Source: DASUPK01 sp963843085
Lineage (GTDB): Bacteria > Actinomycetota > Thermoleophilia > Solirubrobacterales > 70-9
Length of the DNA: 64,000 nt
NCBI GenBank assembly: GCA_963843085.1
Contig: CAWJJG010000005.1
Location: 1-64,000 of the forward strand
Reading direction: 5' to 3'
In this document: positions 54,011 to 62,429 of the stretch, in pieces
Numbering within the stretch: the first letter of the stretch is position 1
How the letters are laid out: each line of letters begins with the position of its first letter
Translations under genes and position numbers: made by a program
The notes under the pieces: generated by a model
What the model was told of the DNA's origin: nothing
What the model saw: only the letters and a program-made list of their open reading frames with translations
The model's database searches: none

Positions 54011-56271
54011 ACCCGCTGGCCCTGGATCGCTCCCGCCGGGTCGAGCTCGCCTGCTTCGCCGCGCTCGCCGCCTTCGCCGGGGTGCAGTGGGCGAGCCTCG
54101 TCAACCATCCGCCGGCGGGCCGGGTGCTCGTCGCCGTTCTGCTCGCCACCGGCGCCGGGGCGCTGCTGGCCGGCATTGCCCGGCTCGAGCCGCGCGGGCT
54201 CCGCTGGGCGCTCGCCGCCGCGGCCACCCTCGTCGTCCTCTGCGTCGGGATGGTCGTCGTCGGTCTGCCGGCCCGCCTGCTGGAGCCCGGCCACTGGGAC
54301 GAGCTCGGCCACAACCTGAGCCGCAGCCTGAACGGCGTCGGCGACGTGCCCGTTCCGTACTCCGGCGCCGATCACTGGACGCGGCTGGTGATCCTGCTCG
54401 CGGCTCCGCTGCTCGCGGGCCTGGCGGCGTTCGCCGCCTTCTGGCCGACCCGCCGCCGGGTGACGGGCCGAATCGCGGCGCTCGTCCTGCTCGTCGGCCT
54501 CTATCTGGTGGCCGTCGCCTGGGCGGCGCCCTCGCGGCAGCTCGCGGGCGGCGCGCTGCTGCTGGTGCTCGTCTGCGCCTGGCTCTGGCTGCCGGGGGTC
54601 TCCACCACGCGGCGGACCGCGGCCGCGATCGCCGTCGGCGCCACCGCGCTGGTCGCCCTGCCGGCGGCGGCGGCGCTCGACACCGGCACGGGCCTGCTCG
54701 ACTACCGCCACTGGGGACTGCTGAGCGCGAACGGCCAGAGCTTCCGCTGGGACCAGACCTACGGCCCGCTCGACTGGCCGCAGAAGGGGACCCGGCTGCT
54801 GCAGGTCTCGAGCGAGTACACGCACTACTGGAAGGCGGCCAACCTGAACACCTTCGACGGGATCCGCTGGGAGCGCTCCTCAGTGGCGGCGGCCCAGCCC
54901 GCCCTCGGCGAGCCGCTCAAGTTCCACCCGAAGGCGGTGCCTCCGCGCCCGAATCCGGATTACGTCGACCGAATCAACATCGTCGACCGCGGGCTGAACA
55001 GCGACTTCGCGATCGGCGCCGGCACCGTCCTCGCGGTCCGGGGCATCTCGGCCCGGCCCGCGGTCGACGCGGTCTGGGAGATGCGCCATCAGCTCAACCC
55101 GGGAACCGAGTACACGGCGCTGATCTACGACCCGCGGCCGGGAGCAGAGGCGATGCGCCGCGCGGGGACGAACTATCCGGACGGTATACGCAGCTACACG
55201 ACCTTTTCGCTCGCACAGGGCGGCCTGGACACGGTCGCCGCGCCGCTCTGGCGCTCCTCGGGACCGCCCTCGCTGGCGGCGCGCGTGAACAACACCCCCT
55301 ATGCCGGCATGTACTCACTCGCCAGGCGGCTGGCCGCCGGTGCGAGCGATCCATTCGAGGCGGCGCACCGGGTCGAGATCTACCTCCGCAGCCACCTCGC
55401 TTACCGCCAGAACGTGCCGAACCACAGCTACCCCCTCCCCGCCTTCCTCTCCCAGGACCGGGCCGGTTACTGCCAGCAGTTCTCCGGGGCGATGGCGCTG
55501 ATGCTGCGGATGCTCGGCATCCCCAGCCGGGTCGCGACCGGCTTCGCGCCGGGCGGCCGCGACCCTGAGCGGAACAACTTCCTCGTCGACGACACCGACG
55601 CCCACGACTGGGTCGAGGTCTTCTTCCCCGCGATCGGCTGGGTCACCTTCGACCCGACTCCGGGCGCGGCGCCGGCGGCCACCCAGCTGGACGACAACGA
55701 CCTGGGGGTGACCAAGTCCCCCACCCCGGCCCAGAAGAGCACCGGACCGTCGTTCCCCGCCTCGCCGACTGGGCCGATCGCGCTGCGGAAGCATGCGACC
55801 GGAGGCGTCGGCGGACCGGTCGCCCAGGGATCGGGTCCGAACCTGTGGATTCCGCTCGGCGCGGCTGCGGCAGCTCTCGCCCTGGCCGCGGTCATCGCGT
55901 ACGGCTGGCGGCGCTGGCGACGCGGCCGGCTCGACCCCGATCGCCTCGCCGCGGCCGAGCTCGCGGAGCTCGATCGGGCGCTCGAGCGGATCGGATCGCC
56001 GCTGCCGCCGGGCGCCACGCTGCTGCGGGCAGAGGGCCTGCTCGAGGACCTCGCCGGCACCGACGCGAGTCGCTACGCCGCCCGGCTCAGGGAAGAGAGA
56101 TACGCGACGCGCGGCTCGCCCCCGCCCGATGCCGGCGAGCGGCGTGCGCTGCGCCGGGCCCTGGCTCGGTCGGCGGGCCGCCGCTCGCTACTGCGGGTGC
56201 TGCTCGCGATTCCCCCCGGTGGGCCTAGCCCGCGTACGGCGCGCGCGGGGTCGACGAAGACCACGTGCTAG
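54007..56271 (+). CDS. TgpA-like transglutaminase membrane protein
   Basis: 754 residues from GTG 54007. About seven N-terminal hydrophobic segments (e.g. VLVAVLLATGAGALLAGIAR, LVILLAAPLLAGLAAFAAFW, IAALVLLVGLYLVAVAWAAP), a large extracellular part, then the transglutaminase core AGYCQQFSGAMALMLRMLGI (catalytic Cys), DDTDAHDWVEVFFPAIGWVT (His and Asp), a Pro-rich linker, a final helix (LWIPLGAAAAALALAAVIAY) and a cytoplasmic domain. Third gene of the MoxR-DUF58-TgpA set, which remodels cell-envelope peptides. Its end overlaps the next convergent gene by 47 bp. Confidence 0.9.
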   Translation: MNPLALDRSRRVELACFAALAAFAGVQWASLVNHPPAGRVLVAVLLATGAGALLAGIARLEPRGLRWALAAAATLVVLCVGMVVVGLPARLLEPGHWDELGHNLSRSLNGVGDVPVPYSGADHWTRLVILLAAPLLAGLAAFAAFWPTRRRVTGRIAALVLLVGLYLVAVAWAAPSRQLAGGALLLVLVCAWLWLPGVSTTRRTAAAIAVGATALVALPAAAALDTGTGLLDYRHWGLLSANGQSFRWDQTYGPLDWPQKGTRLLQVSSEYTHYWKAANLNTFDGIRWERSSVAAAQPALGEPLKFHPKAVPPRPNPDYVDRINIVDRGLNSDFAIGAGTVLAVRGISARPAVDAVWEMRHQLNPGTEYTALIYDPRPGAEAMRRAGTNYPDGIRSYTTFSLAQGGLDTVAAPLWRSSGPPSLAARVNNTPYAGMYSLARRLAAGASDPFEAAHRVEIYLRSHLAYRQNVPNHSYPLPAFLSQDRAGYCQQFSGAMALMLRMLGIPSRVATGFAPGGRDPERNNFLVDDTDAHDWVEVFFPAIGWVTFDPTPGAAPAATQLDDNDLGVTKSPTPAQKSTGPSFPASPTGPIALRKHATGGVGGPVAQGSGPNLWIPLGAAAAALALAAVIAYGWRRWRRGRLDPDRLAAAELAELDRALERIGSPLPPGATLLRAEGLLEDLAGTDASRYAARLREERYATRGSPPPDAGERRALRRALARSAGRRSLLRVLLAIPPGGPSPRTARAGSTKTTC

Positions 56272-56839
56272 GCGTCTCGGCGACCTCCGGGCCCTCCGGA
56301 TCGTCGTAGCGGCGACGCGTGCGCCGGGGCGTCGGGATCAGCGCGATCAGCACTGCCAGCCCGACGAGGATCGCGAGCAGCTTCCACTTCGCGGCCAACG
56401 CCTTGGCGGCGGTGGTGCCGAACTCGAGGTCGGCAAGGCCCGGCGGCATGTTGGTGGCGGTCACGATCCGGTATTGGCCATCGGCCGGCACGTCGAGCTT
56501 CGCGATCGCGCCGTGCTCGCCGATCACCTCACTGCGCTGCGTGCCCTCGGCAGAGATGGTTCCGCCGGGCGAGCTCATGGCGAGCGGGCTCCCGCCGGCG
56601 ACCGGGACCGCCTGGAAGCTGAGGCCTCCGCTCTGCTCGCCCGCGGGGGCGCCCACCTGGGCGTAGTAGGCGGTCACCGTCCCCTTCGGCAGGTGGACGA
56701 CGCCGCCCGCAGACAGGTCGACCTTGCCGTAGTCGTCGGAGTGGTTGCTGAAGAAGGCCCCCAGAGCCACCGCGGCGGCGGCGACCAGCAGCCCGGCCAT
56801 GACTATGTGCTTGAGCCAGCGCACCTGTGACCGGACCAT
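56225..56839 (-). CDS. Membrane-anchored hypothetical protein
   Basis: About 204 residues; I start at ATG 56839 (VRSQVRWLKHIVMAGLLVAA) because the frame open to 57352 covers the opposite-strand lipoprotein and is not protein-like. One N-terminal helix (HIVMAGLLVAAAAVALGAFF), a beta-rich extracytoplasmic part (DLSAGGVVHLPKGTVTAYYA, VDVPADGQYRIVTATN), and a second helix near the end (KLLAILVGLAVLIALIPTP) followed by a basic/acidic tail. Two-helix topology with a folded domain between. Unrecognised. Confidence 0.6.
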   Translation of the reverse strand: MVRSQVRWLKHIVMAGLLVAAAAVALGAFFSNHSDDYGKVDLSAGGVVHLPKGTVTAYYAQVGAPAGEQSGGLSFQAVPVAGGSPLAMSSPGGTISAEGTQRSEVIGEHGAIAKLDVPADGQYRIVTATNMPPGLADLEFGTTAAKALAAKWKLLAILVGLAVLIALIPTPRRTRRRYDDPEGPEVAETPSTWSSSTPRAPYAG

Positions 56840-56902
56840 CGGCAGGGATGGACTCCTATTCGAGCCCTGGGCGCGTTTTCTCGACCGATGTAGGAGGTGG
56901 CG

Positions 56903-57331
56903 ATGCAGGGTCGCCGCATGCCTCGCCTCGCCTGCGCGGCCGCGCTGCTCGCCCTGAGCATCGCCGGCTGCGGCGGTGGCGACACGAAGACGGTCACCGA
57001 GACGCAGGCACAGACCCAGGCACAGGCACAGGCACAGAGCCTCACCACCACGACGGCGCAGGGAAAGACGGTCACCGTCCAGCGATCGGTTCCCGTTCCC
57101 TCCGACAACCAGGGCCCTCACTACTTCGAGACGCCGAGCCACAACATCGGCTGCTACCTCGACTCCAGGTCGGTGCGCTGCGACATCCGCGAGCACGACT
57201 GGACCGCGCCGGCGAAGCCGCAGTACTGCATCAAGGCGGGGGTCGACTGGGCCGGGGGTGTCGCCGTCGACCGCCACACCGACACCGGCCACGGCTTCTT
57301 CCTGTCGAGAGCCCGCTATAGGCTCTTCTGA
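56903..57331 (+). CDS. Lipoprotein, possibly DUF6636-like with an internal gap
   Basis: 142 residues, AGGAGG five bases before ATG 56903. A lipoprotein signal (RLACAAALLALSIAGCGGGD; lipobox S-I-A-G-C) is followed by a Gln/Ala-rich spacer and a beta domain HYFETPSHNIGCYLDSRSVR CDIREHDW, a 'F-x-T/S-P-S-x-N-I-G-C ... V-R-C-D-I' core that I associate with DUF6636-type secreted proteins. Those usually have about 40 further residues before the terminal G-H-G-F-F-L-S-R-x-x-Y-R-L-F; here VDWAGGVAVDRHTDTG joins directly to that end, so a deletion is possible. The family call is tentative. Confidence 0.55.
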   Translation: MQGRRMPRLACAAALLALSIAGCGGGDTKTVTETQAQTQAQAQAQSLTTTTAQGKTVTVQRSVPVPSDNQGPHYFETPSHNIGCYLDSRSVRCDIREHDWTAPAKPQYCIKAGVDWAGGVAVDRHTDTGHGFFLSRARYRLF

Positions 57332-57369
57332 GTTCGTCTCGTCTCGATTCATTTAGGAGGAGAAAACCG

Positions 57370-58014
57370 GTGAAGGCAAAGTGGGGGCTGGCCGTCGGCG
57401 CTGCGCTGAGCGCGGTCGCGCTCGCGGCCTGCGGCGGCAGCAGCGGCAGCAACGTCTCGACCAACGGCAACTCCGGCCTCTTCACCACCGCCGGCTTCCA
57501 GAAGGCCTACGACGCGGTCAAGGGGAAGGCGGGCGACAACGCGCACGCGCTCCAGGTGCAGATCACCGAGGGCGGCGCCGACTTCAAGCTCCGCAACGGC
57601 GAGCAGGCGACCGGCTTCGTCTACACCGGCGGCGACCTCCACGACGAGAAGGTCGACGTGATCGGCCCGGGCTCCCTCGAGGGCCAGGACTATCCCTTCT
57701 CGGAGATCGACCCCGCGGCGATCGACAAGATCGTTTCCGGCGTGAAGCGGGAGTCCGGGGTCAACGACCTCAAGGTGACCGTGATGACGCTCGAAAAGAG
57801 CGCCGTCGACGGCCAGCTCAAGTGGACGATCAACGCGGAGGGCGGCGGCCGGACGGGCCTCGTCTACAACGCGGAGCCGGACGGCTCGAACGTCTCCTCC
57901 CCGCTCGGCGACATCGCTGGGTCGGGCTCCGGTGGCAAGACCCCGGCGGAGATCGCCCAGTGCGTCCAGGCGGCGGGCACGGACGTGTCGAAGATCCAGG
58001 CCTGCGCGAAGTAG
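57370..58014 (+). CDS. Secreted lipoprotein, unknown family
   Basis: 214 residues from GTG 57370 with AGGAGGAGAA upstream. Signal LAVGAALSAVALAACGGSSG contains a lipobox (A-L-A-A-C). The mature part has a repeat-like beta layout (AHALQVQITEGGADFKLRNG, EQATGFVYTGGDLHDEKVDV), AIDKIVSGVKRESGVNDLKV and KWTINAEGGGRTGLVYNAEP, and ends AEIAQCVQAAGTDVSKIQAC with two Cys. Function unknown; likely anchored to the outer face of the membrane. It ends just before the direct repeats and response regulator. Confidence 0.7.
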   Translation: MKAKWGLAVGAALSAVALAACGGSSGSNVSTNGNSGLFTTAGFQKAYDAVKGKAGDNAHALQVQITEGGADFKLRNGEQATGFVYTGGDLHDEKVDVIGPGSLEGQDYPFSEIDPAAIDKIVSGVKRESGVNDLKVTVMTLEKSAVDGQLKWTINAEGGGRTGLVYNAEPDGSNVSSPLGDIAGSGSGGKTPAEIAQCVQAAGTDVSKIQACAK

Positions 58015-58020
58015 GCACGG

Positions 58021-58038
58021 CTCTCACACATTTCTCAG
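58021..58038. promoter_or_regulatory. Direct-repeat box before the response regulator
   Basis: CTCTCAC (58021-58027) and TTCTCAG (58032-58038), 11 bp apart, i.e. one helical turn, end 22 bp before the GTG at 58061. OmpR/PhoB-type regulators bind such direct repeats. The same spacing and nearly the same sequence occur at 62350-62367. Probable autoregulatory site; inference. Confidence 0.45.
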
Positions 58039-58060
58039 CCGATCTCGCCAGCATGGGCAT

Positions 58061-58735
58061 GTGCGCGTACTGGTCGTAGACGACGAGCCGCAGCTCAGAC
58101 GGGCGCTCGAGCGCGCGCTGAAGCTCGAGGGCTACGAGGTCGACCTCGCCGCCGACGGCGAGGAGGCGCTGGGCTCGGTCGGGACGGGCTCGCCGGTGGA
58201 CGCGATCGTCCTCGACGTGCTGATGCCGAAGCGCGACGGGCTCGAGGTCTGCCGTGAGCTGCGCGCCCGCGGCGACCGCACACCGGTTCTGATGCTGACC
58301 GCCCGCGACGCCGTGCAGGACCGGGTGGACGGCCTCGACGCGGGCGCCGACGACTACGTGGTCAAGCCTTTCGCGCTGGAGGAGCTGCTTGCGCGGCTGC
58401 GGGCGCTGCTGCGCCGCACGAACGGCGAGCCGTCCGAGGAGCTGAGCTATGCCGACCTGACGCTCGATCCGGCCACGCGCGAGGTGAAGCGCGGCGACCG
58501 GCCGGTCGAGCTGACCAAGACCGAGTTCGCGCTGCTCGAGCACCTGATGCGCAACCCGCGCATCGCGCTCACCCGTTCCCAGCTCTTCGAGGCGGTCTGG
58601 GGCTATGACTTCGGCCCGCGCTCGAACTCGCTCGAGGTCTACGTCGGCTACCTGCGCCGCAAGACGGAGGAGGGCGGCGAGCCGCGGCTGATCCAGACGG
58701 TCCGCGGGGTCGGGTACTCGCTGCGCGAGAAGTGA
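58061..58735 (+). CDS. OmpR-family response regulator
   Basis: 225 residues from GTG 58061 (VRVLVVDDEPQLRRALERAL). Receiver domain: acidic DDE, the phospho-Asp in AIVLDVLMPKRDGLEVC, Thr in VLMLTARDAVQDR, and the Lys in ADDYVVKPFALEELLARLRA. The C-terminal winged helix has LTKTEFALLEHLMRNPRIAL and EVYVGYLRRKTEEG then LIQTVRGVGYSLRE. Paired with the histidine kinase (GTGA overlap). By size and order it is MprA-like. It has a direct-repeat box just upstream. Confidence 0.93.
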   Translation: MRVLVVDDEPQLRRALERALKLEGYEVDLAADGEEALGSVGTGSPVDAIVLDVLMPKRDGLEVCRELRARGDRTPVLMLTARDAVQDRVDGLDAGADDYVVKPFALEELLARLRALLRRTNGEPSEELSYADLTLDPATREVKRGDRPVELTKTEFALLEHLMRNPRIALTRSQLFEAVWGYDFGPRSNSLEVYVGYLRRKTEEGGEPRLIQTVRGVGYSLREK

Positions 58736-60201
58736 GCCTTCGCCGCCGGCTCGCCCTGCTCTCCGCGCTCGCCGTCGCGGTCGCCGTGCTGCTGGCGTCG
58801 GCGCTCGTCTACATCCTGGTCCGCGACCGCCTCCGCAGCGACATCGACAACGACCTGCGCCACCAGGCGGACGTGGTCAGCCAGCGGGCGACCCAGATCG
58901 CCCCGGTGGTCTCCGGGTCCGCGCAGGGGCCGGTCACCTTCGGCACGGGAACGGGCACAGTCGTGCCCGGAGGCGGAAACCCTCCCCCGCCACCGCAGAT
59001 CCAGCCGAAGGGAAAGAGGGAGAAGGGCGACCGCGTCTTCCTGCAGCGGGCCGTTCCGCCGCCCGGTCCGGGCGCGGCCCCCGCGCTCGCCCAGGTGATC
59101 GGGCCGGACGGCACGGTCGTCACCGATCCGGACTCGCAGTACCGGCTCCCGGTCACCGACGCCGAACGCCGGCTCGCCAGCGGCGGCGGAGGCGGAGGCG
59201 CCCAGTTCAGCGACGCCTCCGTCCAGGGGACAGACCTGCGGATCCTCACGCAGGCGCTGCCGTCGGGCGGCGCGATTCAGGTGGCTCGCTCGATCGAGGA
59301 CACGAACCACACCCTCAACACCCTGATCATCATCCTGGCCGCCGTCGGCGCGGGCGGGATCGCGCTCGCCGCGGCTCTCGGCCCCGTAGTCGCGCGGACC
59401 GCCCTGGCCCCGGCCGGCGAGGTCTCCGACGCGGCCGAGGAGGTCGCGCGCACCCATGACCTCACCCACCGGATCGAGGTCCGTGGCGACGACGAGCTCG
59501 GCCGCCTTGCCGCCAGCTTCAACGAGATGCTCGCGGCGCTCGAGCTCTCGGAGGGCGCCCAGCGCCGGCTGGTCGCCGACGCCTCGCATGAGCTGCGAAC
59601 GCCGCTCGCCACGCTGCGTACCAACATCGAGACGCTCGGCCGCACGGAGAACCTCGACCCGGAGGAGCGCAAACGCCTGGTCGCGGACATCACCCAGGAG
59701 CTCGAGGAGATGACCGAGCTGGTCGGCGACGTCGTCGAGCTCGCCCGCGCCCCCGGTCAGGACGCGATCGCGCGGCAGGAGGTGGCGCTCGACGAGCTCA
59801 CCCGCGACGCGATCGAACGGGCGCAGCGCCGAGCCCGCGACATGGAGTTCGTCGAGGACCTCCACCCCTCCCTGGTCCACGCGGACGCCCAGCGGCTTGG
59901 GCGGGCGATCTCGAACATGCTCGACAACGCCTGCAAGTGGAGCCCGGCCGGCGGGAAGATCGAGGTGAAGGTCGACGGCGGGCGGGTGACGGTATGCGAC
60001 CACGGCCCGGGGTTCCCGCAGGACGACCTCGACAAGGTCTTCGACCGCTTCTGGCGCGCCGACGAGGCCCGCGGCAAGCCGGGCTCCGGCCTGGGCCTGG
60101 CGATCGTGCAGCGGGTCGCCGACGAGCACGACGGCAGCGCCCGCGCCTCGAACGCCGAGGACGGGGGCGCCGTGGTCAGCCTCGAATTGCCTGAGATCTG
60201 A
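58732..60201 (+). CDS. Sensor histidine kinase
   Basis: 489 residues from GTG 58732. Two membrane segments (LALLSALAVAVAVLLASALV and LNTLIIILAAVGAGGIALAA) flank an extracellular, Pro/Gly-rich sensor part. HAMP (LAPAGEVSDAAEEVARTHDL), the dimerisation H-box LVADASHELRTPLATLRTNI, then N-box ISNMLDNACKWSPAG, G1 VCDHGPGFPQDDLDKVFDRF and G2 KPGSGLGLAIVQRVADEHDG are all intact. MprB-like. It phosphorylates the neighbouring response regulator in response to an envelope signal. Its 3' end overlaps the convergent regulator by 26 bp. Confidence 0.93.
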   Translation: MSLRRRLALLSALAVAVAVLLASALVYILVRDRLRSDIDNDLRHQADVVSQRATQIAPVVSGSAQGPVTFGTGTGTVVPGGGNPPPPPQIQPKGKREKGDRVFLQRAVPPPGPGAAPALAQVIGPDGTVVTDPDSQYRLPVTDAERRLASGGGGGGAQFSDASVQGTDLRILTQALPSGGAIQVARSIEDTNHTLNTLIIILAAVGAGGIALAAALGPVVARTALAPAGEVSDAAEEVARTHDLTHRIEVRGDDELGRLAASFNEMLAALELSEGAQRRLVADASHELRTPLATLRTNIETLGRTENLDPEERKRLVADITQELEEMTELVGDVVELARAPGQDAIARQEVALDELTRDAIERAQRRARDMEFVEDLHPSLVHADAQRLGRAISNMLDNACKWSPAGGKIEVKVDGGRVTVCDHGPGFPQDDLDKVFDRFWRADEARGKPGSGLGLAIVQRVADEHDGSARASNAEDGGAVVSLELPEI

Positions 60202-61384
60202 GGGCGAGCTCGAGCTCGAAGCGAGCGTCCGGGTCGGCCAGCTCGTCCCCGAAGAGCTCGCGCAGCCGGCCGAGCCGGTAGCGAATCGTCTGCGGATGGA
60301 GGTGAAGCGCGCGGGCCATCGCGGCCGCGTTGCCTCCGTGCTGGACGTAGGCGAGCGCCGTCTCCTCCATTCGCGCCCTGCCGGCCGGCGTGAGCCCGGC
60401 GAGGGGCGCGAGCCGCTTCGCCGCCAGGCGCTCGGCGAGGCCACCGGCATCGAGAAGAACCAGATCGGCCAGGTGCTCCTCGGCGTAGAGAGGGCCATCG
60501 GCCCTGATCGCCCCCGCCTCGACCGCCCGGAGCGCCACCACGGCGATCGACCAGGCGCCGCTGAGCTCGGCGCGCGGGACGGTGGGCCCGATCGCCGCCG
60601 TGATCTCGCGCGTCGCCTGGCGCAGCTCCGCCCGTCGCGGTGAGGAGACGAGCGCGCAGCCGACGCCCCCGATCCCCGCGACCAGCGCATCCGCCGGGAG
60701 GCGGCGGCTAACGCGCGCGAGGTCCTCCTCGGCGACGGCGAGCGGCGCGGCGCTCCGCGCCAGCCGCCACCCCGCCGCCCGGGCCGCCGCGCGCACCTCG
60801 GCGTCGGGGGCCGGCGTGTCGCGCACGAGCATCGCGAGCAGCTCTCGCCGCCGGCGCTGGCGCTCACCCTCCTGCTCGCGCTGGGCCTGTGCGTAGCCCT
60901 CGACCGAGTCCGCGGAGAGCTCGTCGATGTAGGCGAAGATCGCCTCGGCGAGCAGTCCGAGCTGCTCGGGGTCCACCTCCGCGCGGCGGGCGACCGCCGA
61001 GACGCGGCGCCAGGCGACCCGGGCGCCGACCCGGTACGCGGACTGAAGGGAATCGAGCGTTCGCCCCTCTCTGAACTCGGCCCGCCCCAAGCCCACATAT
61101 ACGTCGCGCCCCGATTCGCGACCCGCGCCCGGGTCGCGGATCAGGGCGACGAACTGGCGGAGCGCCTCGCTGACCCCGGTGCGGATCGCGACCCCGAAGG
61201 CGCCCTCCAGCGGTCGCGCGTACTCCGGAACCTCGAGGGCGATCGTGGCCAGGATCTCCTCCGTCGCCTCCGGGAGCTCCGGCTCGATCGCGTCGGCCAG
61301 AGCAGGCGGCAACGCATGCCAGGGCACCACAGGGGTCAGACCCCTTAATGAAGGGGTCTGACCCCCTGGGTTGGTTTTTGTCAT
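60176..61384 (-). CDS. PucR/CdaR-type helix-turn-helix regulator
   Basis: 402 residues from ATG 61384. A helical N-terminal part (ADAIEPELPEATEEILATIA, RTLDSLQSAYRVGARVAWRR) and a GGDEF-like middle are followed by a C-terminal domain LAYVQHGGNAAAMARALHLH, then PQTIRYRLGRLRELFGDELA, the PucR-type HTH with N-x-T-x-R-Y-R-L-x-R. No membrane helix. A palindromic repeat at 61332-61365 lies inside the first ~20 codons (TPSLRGLTP), so the true start may be GTG 61330 or 61327 at VVPWHALPP, with the repeat before it. I leave the longer reading but consider the start uncertain. Confidence 0.75.
   Translation of the reverse strand: MTKTNPGGQTPSLRGLTPVVPWHALPPALADAIEPELPEATEEILATIALEVPEYARPLEGAFGVAIRTGVSEALRQFVALIRDPGAGRESGRDVYVGLGRAEFREGRTLDSLQSAYRVGARVAWRRVSAVARRAEVDPEQLGLLAEAIFAYIDELSADSVEGYAQAQREQEGERQRRRRELLAMLVRDTPAPDAEVRAAARAAGWRLARSAAPLAVAEEDLARVSRRLPADALVAGIGGVGCALVSSPRRAELRQATREITAAIGPTVPRAELSGAWSIAVVALRAVEAGAIRADGPLYAEEHLADLVLLDAGGLAERLAAKRLAPLAGLTPAGRARMEETALAYVQHGGNAAAMARALHLHPQTIRYRLGRLRELFGDELADPDARFELELALRSQAIRG
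61332..61365. repeat. Long palindrome of GGGGTCAGACCCC type
   Basis: GGGGTCAGACCCCTT - AATG - AAGGGGTCTGACCCC, perfect 15-bp arms with a 4-bp loop. Each arm is itself a near-palindrome. This motif is a common dispersed repeat in high-GC bacterial genomes. It falls at the 5' end of the PucR-like gene, so it may be within its leader. No protein role is implied. Confidence 0.85.
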
Positions 61385-61460
61385 CTAAGTGACAAAGCTT
61401 GGGTCGAAATGTTGGGATTCAGGCTAACTCTTTTGCCGGTTGCCTGCCTACGCTTGCCCC

Positions 61461-62345
61461 ATGAACCGAGCAGCCAAGATCGCGAACCTCGGCGCCATGG
61501 TGGTGCCCTTCGCCGCCACGGTGGCGGCGATCGTGCTGCTCTGGGGCCGAGTGGTGAGCTGGCACGACCTGGCGCTGTTCGGCGCCATGTACGTGATCAC
61601 GGCGGCGGGAATCACCGTCGGCTATCACCGCATGCTCACCCACCGCTCCTTCCGCACCCACAAGCCGACCGAGTACGTCTTCGCGTCGCTCGGCTCGATG
61701 GCCGTCCAGGGCCCGGTGATCGCATGGGTCGCCGACCACCGCAAGCACCACGCCCACACCGACGTCGAGGGCGACCCGCACAGTCCGCACGTCGGGCACG
61801 GCGAGGGTGTGATCGGCGTCCTCCAGGGCCTCTGGCACGCGCACATGGGCTGGCTGCTCTCCGAGCACGGGCGGGCCGAGTGGAAGCGCTACGCGCCCGA
61901 CCTGTATGAGGACCGGGGCATGCGCCTGATCAATCGGCGCTTCGTCAGCCTCGTCCTGCTCGGACTCGGCATCCCCGCCCTGGCCGGCTACCTGCTCACC
62001 GGCACGCTGCTCGGCGCCGCGACCGGACTGCTCTGGGGCGGCCTGGTCCGCGTCTTCTTCGTCCACCACGTCACCTGGAGCGTCAACTCGATCTGCCACT
62101 TCCTGGGCACTCGCAGATTTGACGTGGACGATCACTCCACCAACGTCTTCTGGCTCGCCCTCCCCTCCCTCGGCGAGTCCTGGCACCACAACCACCACGC
62201 CTTCCCCCGCTCGGCCGTCCACGGCCTGCGCCGCTGGGAGCTAGATCCATCGGCTCTCCTGATTGCGGGGATGGAACGGGTCGGGCTCGCCTGGAACGTG
62301 ATCCGGATCACGCCCGAGCGCCAGGCGGCTAAGGCCGCTTCTTAA
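61461..62345 (+). CDS. Acyl-CoA delta-9 fatty acid desaturase
   Basis: About 294 residues from ATG 61461; an earlier start at 61440 adds a weak peptide. Three histidine boxes of membrane di-iron desaturases: YHRMLTHRSFRTHK (box 1), WVADHRKHHAHTDVEGDPHS (box 2), and GESWHHNHHAFPRSAVHGLR (box 3). Four hydrophobic segments lie between (e.g. VVPFAATVAAIVLLWGRVV, LVLLGLGIPALAGYLLTGTL). It introduces a double bond in long-chain acyl-CoA. The region before it is short and shows no clear operator beyond the palindrome at 61332. Confidence 0.93.
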   Translation: MNRAAKIANLGAMVVPFAATVAAIVLLWGRVVSWHDLALFGAMYVITAAGITVGYHRMLTHRSFRTHKPTEYVFASLGSMAVQGPVIAWVADHRKHHAHTDVEGDPHSPHVGHGEGVIGVLQGLWHAHMGWLLSEHGRAEWKRYAPDLYEDRGMRLINRRFVSLVLLGLGIPALAGYLLTGTLLGAATGLLWGGLVRVFFVHHVTWSVNSICHFLGTRRFDVDDHSTNVFWLALPSLGESWHHNHHAFPRSAVHGLRRWELDPSALLIAGMERVGLAWNVIRITPERQAAKAAS

Positions 62346-62349
62346 CCCC

Positions 62350-62367
62350 CTCTCAGCCTCCTCTCAG
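62350..62367. promoter_or_regulatory. Direct-repeat box upstream of the secreted protein gene
   Basis: CTCTCAG (62350-62356) and CTCTCAG (62361-62367), spaced 11 bp start to start, 63 bp before the ATG at 62430. It matches the CTCTCAC/TTCTCAG box at 58021-58038, so both genes may be controlled by the same OmpR-type regulator. Confidence 0.45.
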
Positions 62368-62429
62368 GCCCGGCTGGCTTGATGGTGGCCGAGCCCGGGT
62401 GATCCGGGAAGCGACGGACAGGAGCAGAG

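Noticed and set aside
56843..57352. N-terminal extension of the minus-strand membrane protein to 57352
   Set aside because: The added residues (repeats such as LCLCLCLGLCL) mirror the Gln/Ala-rich spacer of the opposite-strand lipoprotein, so they are antisense artefacts.
58648..61098. 816-codon minus-strand open frame over the histidine kinase
   Set aside because: Only the shadow of the kinase and of the PucR-like gene; it has no domain and overlaps two well-supported genes.
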